Assembly (NCBI GenBank): GCA_002371295.1
Contig: DFGZ01000176.1
Location: 1 to 5,535, forward strand
Direction: 5' to 3'
Source of the DNA: Oribacterium sp. UBA3737
GTDB taxonomy: Bacteria; Bacillota_A; Clostridia; Lachnospirales; Lachnospiraceae
DNA: 5,535 bases
Shown: piece by piece, positions 1 through 5,168 of the stretch
Position numbering within the stretch: the stretch's first letter is position 1
Layout of the letters: each line of letters begins with the position of its first letter
Program-made: the position numbers and the translations under genes
Notes under the pieces: model-generated
The model's database searches: none
Seen by the model: the letters and a program-made list of their open reading frames with translations, nothing else
Told to the model about the DNA's origin: nothing

Positions 1-476
1 CCCTGCTCCATACGGTTCACATAGCATCTTGCACGAAGCATATCGTTGACTGAGAAGCATGGTCCGATCTCACGCATGAAATCAAGGAAATTGAGATTTC
101 TGAGCCAGTCGGCATTGTTTACCATGAGAGCCTTGCCCTCTCCGAACTCTATGAAACGGCTCATCTGCTTCTTGAAGCACTCACAGTTATGATCGATCTG
201 CTCGATGGTCATCATGGAACGCATATCTGAACGGCCTGAAGGATCACCGATCATTCCTGTACCGCCGCCCACAAGGGCGATAGGCTTGTTTCCGGCATCC
301 TGAAGTCTCTTCATAAGAGTCAGAGCCATAAAGTGTCCAACATGCAGAGAATCAGCAGTCGGATCAAAACCAATATAGAAAGTAGCCTTGCCGTTATTAA
401 CGAGCTCTTTGATTTCTTTCTCATTTGTCACCTGTGCGATCAGGCCTCTGGCTACTAATTCTTCGTAAACACCCAT
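1..476 (-). CDS. tyrS: Tyrosyl-tRNA synthetase, N-terminal part (runs off left edge)
   Basis: Cytoplasmic class Ic aminoacyl-tRNA synthetase that activates tyrosine with ATP and attaches it to tRNA-Tyr. The visible 158 codons are the start of the Rossmann catalytic domain. Residues 35-48 read [14 protein letters not shown], containing the class I HIGH signature as HVGH (45-48), and are followed by the [16 protein letters not shown] stretch typical of bacterial TyrRS. The later KMSKS loop and the C-terminal S4-like domain lie outside the window. The start is ATG at 476-474, giving [11 protein letters not shown], with AAGGAG ten bases upstream. The next gene upstream is a DAHP synthase in the same orientation, 324 bases away, and a separate promoter sits in the gap. 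No frame break is visible. The identification is secure; the only incompleteness is the window edge. Confidence 0.97.
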   Translation of the reverse strand, partial: MGVYEELVARGLIAQVTNEKEIKELVNNGKATFYIGFDPTADSLHVGHFMALTLMKRLQDAGNKPIALVGGGTGMIGDPSGRSDMRSMMTIEQIDHNCECFKKQMSRFIEFGEGKALMVNNADWLRNLNFLDFMREIGPCFSVNDMLRARCYVNRMEQ

Positions 477-486
477 CGAATTATTT

Positions 487-492
487 CTCCTT
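487..492 (-). promoter_or_regulatory. Ribosome binding site of tyrS
   Basis: AAGGAG on the minus strand, ten bases before the ATG at 476. It supports that start. A short inverted repeat, ATTACT/AGTAAT (493-498 with 510-515), lies immediately upstream and could place a small hairpin against the site. Confidence 0.8.
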
Positions 493-520
493 ATTACTTT
501 TTCTTTCAGAGTAATCATAC

Positions 521-534
521 ATGTACCGGTACAT
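521..534. repeat. 14-bp perfect palindrome ATGTACCGGTACAT in the tyrS leader
   Basis: ATGTACCGGTACAT equals its own reverse complement and the symmetry ends exactly at 14 bp. It lies 45 bases upstream of the tyrS start and downstream of the predicted promoter. It is the right size for an operator of a dimeric regulator (a CG-centred layout is common in LacI-family operators) and could also form a small RNA hairpin. I cannot name the regulator. Confidence 0.45.
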
Positions 535-684
535 CGATCAAAGTGAAAGGTTTCATCCTGAAAACACAGGAACCTGTCTTCCCGTAAAAAAAGAGCTTCC
601 TACTTTCACGAGACCCATGAACGGGCTTAATGAATTTATCACGGCAAAAGAACCCCTGTTTTGTCCTTTTGACCCTGGTAACAT

Positions 685-712
685 ATTATACAATACCCCA
701 AGCCAAATGCAA
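685..712 (-). promoter_or_regulatory. Putative promoter of tyrS
   Basis: On the minus strand the -10 is a perfect TATAAT (690-685), preceded by a 16-bp spacer and a weak -35 TTGCAT (712-707). Transcription would start near 676-679, giving a leader of about 200 nt. The -35 and spacer lie inside the inverted repeat at 696-727. Confidence 0.6.
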
Positions 713-727
713 GCATTCAGCCTGGGG
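696..727 (-). terminator. Hairpin after aroF, overlapping the tyrS promoter; possible weak terminator
   Basis: In the minus-strand RNA, CCCCAGGC (727-720) pairs with GCTTGGGG (703-696) over 8 bp with one G-U. After a 2x2 internal loop, AATGC (717-713) pairs with GCATT (710-706). The hairpin begins 73 bases after the aroF stop and is the only strong stem in that stretch, so it is the best candidate for the end of the aroF transcript. The sequence after it (TATTGTATAAT) is only a poor U tract and doubles as the tyrS -10 region, so termination may be partial or absent. Confidence 0.35.
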
Positions 728-800
728 CACTGTCAGTTTTTGGTTTTTCTTGATTTAAAGATCACAGTTTAATGCCTGTAACTGCATAGCCTGAGAATCA

Positions 801-1850
801 TCAGTCTTCAAATTTTGTGATCTGGATATAATCGTAAATGTTTGAAATAAGTCTCTTTGTATCCTCCCAGCCGATACATGCATCCGTTATGGACTTTCCG
901 TATACGTGATCCTCAACCTTGCAGTTGCCTTCCTCGATATAGGACTCAACCATAAGTCCCTTTACAAAGCGGGCAAGCTCTGTGGAATACTTACGTGAAT
1001 GCATGATCTCCTGAGCTATACGAAGCTGTTCCTTATACTTCTTTGCGGAGTTGCAGTGATTTGTATCAACAACCACAGCCGGATTCATAAGCTCCTTCTT
1101 TGTATAGAGATTGTAAAGAAGCTTCAGATCCTCATAGTGATAGTTAGGAAGGATCTGGCCGTGCTTTGACTGTGATCCTCTGAGTATCGCATGTGTATAA
1201 GGATTTCCGTCTGACTTTACTTCCCACTCTCTGAAGATGAAATCATGAGGATGCTGTCCTGCATAAATAGAGTTCAGCATAACTCCGAAATCTCCGGATG
1301 TAGGGTTCTTCATTCCTGTAGGAACGTCAATTCCCGAAGCCACGAGTCTGTGCTGCTGGTTCTCGACCGAACGGGCTCCAACCGCAACATAGCTCATGAT
1401 ATCGCTCAGATATCGTAAATTATCAGGATAAAGCATCTCATCCGCTGTTGACATGCCTGTCTGTGCAAGGACCTCCATGTGAAGCTTTCTGATGGCTGCT
1501 ATACCGCCTAAAACATTGGCCTCCTTCTCAGGATCCGGCTGATGAAGCATACCCTTGTAGCCCTGTCCTGTCGTACGAGGCTTGTTGGTATAGATTCTGG
1601 GTACGATCATGATGCTGTCCTTGACCTGATCGGCAACCTCTTTAAGGCGGTTACAGTAATCAAGTACCGGATCCGGATGATCCGCTGAACATGGTCCTAT
1701 GATGAGAAGAAACTTCTTTGAATCTCCTCTGAAAATTGCCTTGATTTCCTCGTCACGCTCTGCCTTGATCTTCGCAAGCTCTGCTGAAAGAGGAATCTGC
1801 TCTCTGATTTCCGCACTTGACGGAAGCTTAGTCCTGAATTCAAATCCCAT
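801..1850 (-). CDS. aroF: 3-deoxy-7-phosphoheptulonate (DAHP) synthase, type I alpha (AroF/G/H family)
   Basis: Condenses phosphoenolpyruvate with erythrose 4-phosphate to DAHP, the entry step of the shikimate pathway to Phe, Tyr and Trp; cytoplasmic. The 349-aa protein has the usual length and covers the whole TIM-barrel family. Visible motifs are GPCSADHPDP (52-61), KPRTT (90-94), GARSVENQQHR (158-168), KNPTSG (181-186), DTNHCNS (262-268), MVES (300-303) and the near-invariant GKSITDACIGWEDT (318-331). By alignment to E. coli AroG, the metal ligands are C54, H265, E302 and D323. The start at 1850 is chosen because AAGGAG lies seven bases upstream. An in-frame ATG at 1868 would make that Shine-Dalgarno sequence coding (MKRRVT). 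It has its own promoter and is followed by tyrS in tandem. Which aromatic amino acid inhibits it (the basis of the F/G/H names) cannot be read from the sequence; the symbol is a family label. Confidence 0.95.
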   Translation of the reverse strand: MGFEFRTKLPSSAEIREQIPLSAELAKIKAERDEEIKAIFRGDSKKFLLIIGPCSADHPDPVLDYCNRLKEVADQVKDSIMIVPRIYTNKPRTTGQGYKGMLHQPDPEKEANVLGGIAAIRKLHMEVLAQTGMSTADEMLYPDNLRYLSDIMSYVAVGARSVENQQHRLVASGIDVPTGMKNPTSGDFGVMLNSIYAGQHPHDFIFREWEVKSDGNPYTHAILRGSQSKHGQILPNYHYEDLKLLYNLYTKKELMNPAVVVDTNHCNSAKKYKEQLRIAQEIMHSRKYSTELARFVKGLMVESYIEEGNCKVEDHVYGKSITDACIGWEDTKRLISNIYDYIQITKFED

Positions 1851-1963
1851 AGTTACTCTCCTTTTCATGCGAGGGTCTTCATATCTACCCTTCCCCTGGA
1901 CCTGTGATACTTCGCATAAGAACGCTTGCTCCCATACGAAACTCCGTACCTACCGGCCGCATA
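1851..1963 (-). promoter_or_regulatory. Leader of aroF, about 113 nt, with one long hairpin
   Basis: Transcribed leader implied by the promoter at 1970-1998. In RNA form, 1938-1928 pairs with 1923-1913 over 11 positions (four G-U) around an AAGC tetraloop, and two further A-U pairs extend it to 1911-1940. A smaller AGGGT/ACCCT stem (1891-1887 with 1876-1872) lies just before the ribosome binding site. No T-box consensus, no U-run terminator and no run of aromatic codons are seen, so classical attenuation is not supported. Confidence 0.35.
1858..1863 (-). promoter_or_regulatory. Ribosome binding site that fixes the aroF start at 1850
   Basis: AAGGAG (within AAAAGGAGAG) lies seven bases before the ATG at 1850. 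The alternative ATG at 1868 lies just upstream of this site and has no comparable purine-rich element at the right distance, so the shorter protein is preferred. Confidence 0.8.
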
Positions 1964-1969
1964 ATTGAA

Positions 1970-1998
1970 AGTATAGTCTCACGAAGCCATAAAATCAA
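1970..1998 (-). promoter_or_regulatory. Promoter of aroF
   Basis: On the minus strand: -35 TTGATT (1998-1993), exactly 17 bp of spacer, and -10 TATACT (1975-1970). Both boxes are close to the sigma-70/SigA consensus. The predicted start is near 1962-1963, roughly 113 bases before the aroF ATG. Confidence 0.7.
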
Positions 1999-2103
1999 GT
2001 AATCAAAGGACATATAAACCATAACCTTTTTCAGGAAACCGAAAATATTCAGTCAGTATATCAGATATGACTACCTGTACTTTATATTCAGCCTTTCACT
2101 TAT

Positions 2104-2155
2104 AAAAAAGGTGCATCCGAAAGGTCTCTTAAAGGGATGTCTCTTTCAGATGCAC
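2104..2155 (-). terminator. Intrinsic terminator of the ABC transporter operon
   Basis: Starting 21 bases after the ATPase stop, the minus-strand RNA has a 13-bp stem, GTGCATCTGAAAG (2155-2143) with CTTTCGGATGCAC (2123-2111), containing one G-U. It has a 19-nt loop and is followed directly by CTTTTTT (2110-2104). The loop and its edges carry AAGAGAC twice. This is a textbook rho-independent terminator and separates the transporter operon from aroF. Confidence 0.93.
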
Positions 2156-2176
2156 TTTGATAATTTAAATATGTAC

Positions 2177-3265
2177 TTACTTCAGTATGTAAACTGCCTT
2201 TGGATCGAAATCCAGATATGCCTCTTCCGATACCTCGTAAATCTTACGATTCACAGGGTTATAGTCGGAAAGCTGTATCTCCATATCCCCAACCTTGAGG
2301 CGGTAGTACTGATAGGAACCCATAAAGGTAGAGAGGGTTACAACGCCCTTAAGGATGCCCTTGTCGCTCAGTTTTGCGTTTTCCGGACGGATGACCAGTA
2401 ATGCCTCCTCTCCTTCATTTACACTTATATGATTCCTGACAGTGATCTTTTCTCCGAAAACATCTATATCAGCTGTGCCGAAAACGTCATCCACGGATTC
2501 CACCTTTGCAGGTATGAAATTTGCCTCCCCAATGAAATCCGCGACGAACTTTGATGCAGGATGATAATATATTTCCCGGGGCGAACCTACCTGCTCCATC
2601 CTGCCCTTGCTCATGATGATGATCTGGTCGGATATGCTCATGGCCTCCGACTGGTCATGTGTTACGTAGATGGCAGTGATGCCCACTTTCTGCTGTATAC
2701 GTCGTATCTCTGTACGCATGGTCACACGAAGCTTTGCGTCAAGATTACTGAGAGGTTCGTCGAACAGAAGTACTCCCGGCTCCAGGACCAGGGCCCTGGC
2801 CAGGGCTACTCTCTGCTGCTGTCCGCCCGAAAGCTGATTAGTCATTCTGGACTCCATACCTTCCATTTCAACCAGCTTCAGAATATTGATGACCTTCTCA
2901 TGTATTACTTCCTTTGGCAGCTTTCTAAGCTTCAGGCCATAAGCCACATTGTCGAAAACATTGTAATGAGGAAGCAGGGCATAGCTCTGGAATACCATGG
3001 CTGTATCACGCTTGTTCGGGGTAAGCTCATTTACAGCTTCTGAGCCTATGTAAATCTGTCCTTCATCCGGTGACTCAAAGCCTGCCACCATTCTGAGGGT
3101 TGTAGTCTTGCCGCAGCCTGATGGTCCTAGTAAAGTTACAAATGTACCGGGCTCGATATTAAGATTCATATCCTTTACGGCATAAAACTGCTTTTTAGTT
3201 TTAGGGTCAATATATATTTTAGAGATATGCTCAAGCACAACACCCTTCTTTTCCGAAGTCTTCAT
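2177..3265 (-). CDS. ABC importer ATP-binding subunit (FbpC/PotA/AfuC-like)
   Basis: Cytoplasmic nucleotide-binding subunit that powers the permease encoded just upstream. The 362-aa protein has the complete motif set: Walker A GPSGCGKT (47-54), Q-loop Q93, signature LSGGQQQ (145-151), Walker B VLLFDE with catalytic E170, D-loop SNLD (173-176) and switch H203 in VTHDQSEAMS. Residues from about 245 to the end form the C-terminal TOBE-type regulatory domain, with VIRPENAKL (291-299), as in the 350-370 aa MalK/PotA/FbpC group. The ATG overlaps the permease stop by one base (TGATG), and AAGGAGG lies seven bases upstream, so translational coupling is likely. A strong terminator follows. ATPases of this clade serve Fe3+, polyamine, phosphonate, thiamine and sugar-phosphate importers, so I assign no substrate or symbol. 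Confidence 0.95.
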   Translation of the reverse strand: MKTSEKKGVVLEHISKIYIDPKTKKQFYAVKDMNLNIEPGTFVTLLGPSGCGKTTTLRMVAGFESPDEGQIYIGSEAVNELTPNKRDTAMVFQSYALLPHYNVFDNVAYGLKLRKLPKEVIHEKVINILKLVEMEGMESRMTNQLSGGQQQRVALARALVLEPGVLLFDEPLSNLDAKLRVTMRTEIRRIQQKVGITAIYVTHDQSEAMSISDQIIIMSKGRMEQVGSPREIYYHPASKFVADFIGEANFIPAKVESVDDVFGTADIDVFGEKITVRNHISVNEGEEALLVIRPENAKLSDKGILKGVVTLSTFMGSYQYYRLKVGDMEIQLSDYNPVNRKIYEVSEEAYLDFDPKAVYILK

Positions 3266-4974
3266 CAGTCTTCCTCCTTTACTGCTCTGCTGGTTCCGAA
3301 ATGTTTTATGACGAGATTCATTACCGCAACAGCAGTATATGTGATCATTATGAGCACCGTTGCGTAGGCGCAGGCAACTCCGTAATTACCCTTTTCGGCC
3401 TGTTCGTTTATCTGACAGGTTATCATGAGAAAATCCGGTGTTACCAGCAGGATAACGGCTGAGATAGCGGTTATGGACCTTACGAAGGCTGTTACCAGAC
3501 CGCTCAGGAAAGAATCCTTGATCAGCGGAAGTGTCACCGTAGTAAATACTTCAGCACTGTTCGCACCCATGTCATAAGCTGATTCCTCTATGGACTTGTC
3601 TATCTGTCTCAGTGCCGAAATACCTGAACGGGTTCCTGTAGGCAGGGAACGTACCACGAAAACGATAATAAGTATGAGTCCTGTTCCGTAGATCTGCTGC
3701 AGCGCTCCTGTTCTGAAAAGTCCGTTTGCATAGCCTCTTATATAGCCTATACCGAGTACAGTTCCCGGAACCGCCATGGCAAGCATGGAAACAAACTCAA
3801 TGAAGCCCTTTCCTCTGAATTTCTTTTTTACCACCAGATATGAAATGATCATGGAGAGAAGCGCCGTCACAGGAGCAGCTATAAAGGAAAGCACAAAGGA
3901 ATCCTGAAAAGCTTCCAGTCCCGAAGTCTTCATCATGTACTGGAACCATTTAAGGGTGAGGCTGTAGTCTCTTCCCCAGAGCTTAAATAAGGCTCCGAAG
4001 GGCACCATGATATACATAAGTGTTACAAATACAGCAACTATACTGCAGAATACGGTAAGCGGTACCCTGACGCTTCTGTCTTCTATAGGCATCCTTCCTC
4101 TGGTGGCTTTTCCCGTAAGTGTAGCAGCTGTCCGTTTCTCCAGATAATACTTCTGAATAAGGAACAGTATGACTGTAAGGGACAGAAGCACTACCGACAT
4201 GGCAGCCGCACCTGTACTGTCAAAGGCACCTGTTACCTGAAGATAAATTGTGGTTGCCAGGGTATCATAGGATCCGCCTATCATCATAGGGTTTGCGAAA
4301 TCCGCAACCGACTCTATAAATGTAACGAGAAAAGCATTGCCAAGTCCCGGAAGCATCAGCGGGAATGTAACTGTGGCAAATACCTGCCAGCGTGTAGCTC
4401 CCATATCTCTTGTAGCTTCCTCCAGAGACGGATCGATATTTTTCAGAAGTCCCTTAAGCATCATATAGCATACCGGGAAGAAGGTAAGTATCTGTACGAT
4501 GGCTATTCCTTTGAGTCCGTAGATATTGGAATCATAGATATGAAGTATGGATCGCGTGATGATTCCGGACCTTCCAAAGAGCATGATCATGGAAAGAGAA
4601 AGTACGAAGGGCGGTGACACCACAGGCAGTGTGGACACCACATTGAAAAGCTTTTCCAGAATAACGGATCTTAGCTTTACATATACTTCAACGTAAGCAA
4701 AAAGCAGCCCTATGGCGGTGGATGCGATGCCTACAAGAAACCCCAGAACAAGTGTGTTCTTAAAGGCAGTGCGGAACCGCTCCATGCTGAGGACTCTGCT
4801 GAATACCTCCACTGATACCTTTCCATTTACCATGATACTGTCTATGAGCAGCATGAACAAAGGATACAGTATGAACAGAAGCAGGAAAACTATGAGCACC
4901 ACTATAGTACTTACCATAATGGGATCAGAAAAGAATTTTTGTCGTTCGAGCCTTGCGCTCTGTGAACCAGCCAT
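3265..4974 (-). CDS. ABC importer permease, fused two-domain type (AfuB/FbpB-like)
   Basis: Integral membrane channel of a binding-protein-dependent importer. The 569-aa protein consists of two homologous BPD_transp_1-type halves, so one polypeptide can form the whole channel. About twelve membrane segments are visible, near residues 18-46, 73-97, 108-134, 153-176, 205-222, 255-273, 304-332, 358-381, 392-411, 429-445, 488-510 and 533-555. Each half carries an EAA loop, which docks on the ATPase: EEATRDMGATRWQVFATVTFP (185-205) and EESAYDMGANSAEVFTTVTLP (463-483). The start at 4974 (MAGSQSARLERQKFF) follows AAAAGGGGG, four bases upstream. An in-frame ATG at 5079 would add 35 residues without membrane character, encoded in the structured intergenic region, and is rejected. 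The length and double-domain layout fit FbpB/AfuB; the substrate is unknown. Confidence 0.92.
   Translation of the reverse strand: MAGSQSARLERQKFFSDPIMVSTIVVLIVFLLLFILYPLFMLLIDSIMVNGKVSVEVFSRVLSMERFRTAFKNTLVLGFLVGIASTAIGLLFAYVEVYVKLRSVILEKLFNVVSTLPVVSPPFVLSLSMIMLFGRSGIITRSILHIYDSNIYGLKGIAIVQILTFFPVCYMMLKGLLKNIDPSLEEATRDMGATRWQVFATVTFPLMLPGLGNAFLVTFIESVADFANPMMIGGSYDTLATTIYLQVTGAFDSTGAAAMSVVLLSLTVILFLIQKYYLEKRTAATLTGKATRGRMPIEDRSVRVPLTVFCSIVAVFVTLMYIMVPFGALFKLWGRDYSLTLKWFQYMMKTSGLEAFQDSFVLSFIAAPVTALLSMIISYLVVKKKFRGKGFIEFVSMLAMAVPGTVLGIGYIRGYANGLFRTGALQQIYGTGLILIIVFVVRSLPTGTRSGISALRQIDKSIEESAYDMGANSAEVFTTVTLPLIKDSFLSGLVTAFVRSITAISAVILLVTPDFLMITCQINEQAEKGNYGVACAYATVLIMITYTAVAVMNLVIKHFGTSRAVKEED
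3273..3279 (-). promoter_or_regulatory. Ribosome binding site of the ATPase gene, inside the permease 3' end
   Basis: A perfect AAGGAGG seven bases before the ATG at 3265. It lies within the last codons of the permease, so both reading frames use the same bases and the two proteins are probably made at matched levels. Confidence 0.85.
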
Positions 4975-4978
4975 AAAT

Positions 4979-4987
4979 CCCCCTTTT
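4979..4987 (-). promoter_or_regulatory. Ribosome binding site that decides the permease start
   Basis: AAAAGGGGG four bases before the ATG at 4974. It is one base off AAAGGAGG and closer than usual to the start, but no better site precedes the upstream in-frame ATG codons. Confidence 0.65.
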
Positions 4988-5005
4988 ATACGGGCAGAGA
5001 AATGT

Positions 5006-5056
5006 CCTAAACCCGATTTAGCATTAAATCGAGTAGGGATAAAGTGCCCTCTCGAT
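5006..5056 (-). promoter_or_regulatory. Two mutually exclusive stems upstream of the permease gene
   Basis: In the minus-strand RNA, ATCGAGAGGG (5056-5047) pairs with CCCT plus CTCGAT (5038-5028, one bulged base) around an 8-nt loop. The same 3' arm can instead pair forward: CCTACTCGATTTA (5037-5025) with TAAATCGGG and TAGG (5020-5006, two-base bulge) around an ATGC tetraloop. Bases 5028-5037 cannot be in both stems at once. The second stem ends 19 bases before the permease ribosome binding site. A regulatory or RNA-stability role is inferred; no known riboswitch is recognised. Confidence 0.45.
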
Positions 5057-5064
5057 TCCACATC

Positions 5065-5110
5065 GGCTGTCAAGTGCATATACGTACCAATGGATCTCCG
5101 CCTGACAGCC
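5065..5110 (-). repeat. Inverted repeat GGCTGTCA/TGACAGCC between binding-protein and permease genes
   Basis: Perfect 8-bp arms (5110-5103 and 5072-5065 read on the minus strand), extendable by one G-U and one G-C pair to 10 bp, with a 26-nt loop (5075-5100). It lies between the terminator at 5121-5155 and the alternative stems at 5006-5056, so the whole gap can fold into consecutive hairpins. Confidence 0.5.
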
Positions 5111-5120
5111 TTCTCGCAAG

Positions 5121-5155
5121 TAAAAAGCTGCGTAAAGTCAAAGGCTTCACGCAGC
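5121..5155 (-). terminator. Intrinsic terminator (attenuator) between binding-protein and permease genes
   Basis: Thirteen bases after the binding-protein stop, the RNA has an 11-bp stem, GCTGCGTGAAG (5155-5145) with CTTTACGCAGC (5137-5127), containing one G-U. It has a 7-nt loop and is followed at once by TTTTTA (5126-5121). The structure is strong enough to stop most transcripts. Since the permease and ATPase plainly belong to the same transporter and no clear promoter is seen after this point, partial read-through giving excess binding protein is the likeliest reading. Confidence 0.88.
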
Positions 5156-5168
5156 GTAAACGGTCTGA

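Larger units (their letters stand above)
477..680 (-). promoter_or_regulatory. Leader region of tyrS, about 200 nt, structured but no T-box
   Basis: Untranslated stretch between the predicted transcription start (about 676-679) and the tyrS ATG. Seen directly: a perfect 14-bp palindrome (521-534); GTGAAAG/CTTTCAC (603-609 with 543-549); CCCGT/ACGGG (621-625 with 581-585), interleaved with the previous pair; and two small stems that share bases 567-570 (566-570 with 573-577, or 556-560 with 567-571). A U7 run (592-586 on the minus strand) has no convincing GC stem before it. Many Firmicute tyrS genes are controlled by a T-box, but I do not find the conserved GGTGG-NACCGCG element or a terminator hairpin. 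No known riboswitch class is recognised. Regulation through this leader is an inference. Confidence 0.4.

Noticed and set aside
586..592. U7 run in the tyrS leader as an intrinsic terminator
   Set aside because: No GC-rich stem immediately precedes it on the minus strand; CCC/GGG near 614-625 is too short and too far away.
521..772. Plus-strand frame of 83 codons in the tyrS leader and promoter region
   Set aside because: Its ATG is half of the palindrome, no ribosome binding site precedes it, the protein resembles nothing I recognise, and it covers the minus-strand promoter and hairpins.
1851..1868. Longer aroF start at ATG 1868
   Set aside because: It would place the AAGGAG ribosome binding site inside the coding region; the ATG at 1850 has ideal spacing and begins where the family normally begins.
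1851..1963. T-box or aromatic-peptide attenuator in the aroF leader
   Set aside because: No T-box consensus, no terminator/antiterminator pair with a U run, and no cluster of Tyr, Phe or Trp codons in the short leader frame.
2561..3043. Plus-strand frame of 160 codons
   Set aside because: It lies entirely inside the ATPase gene, opposite conserved motifs such as Walker B and the signature; it is a shadow frame with no start signal.
5045..5073. SigA promoter for the permease based on TTGACA
   Set aside because: With 16-18 bp spacing the -10 hexamer reads like AGGGCA; the nearest AT-rich hexamer is at 24 bp, which is too far.
4975..5079. Longer permease start adding 35 residues
   Set aside because: The extra residues overlap the intergenic stems, have no Shine-Dalgarno site and do not look like an N-terminal membrane-protein segment.
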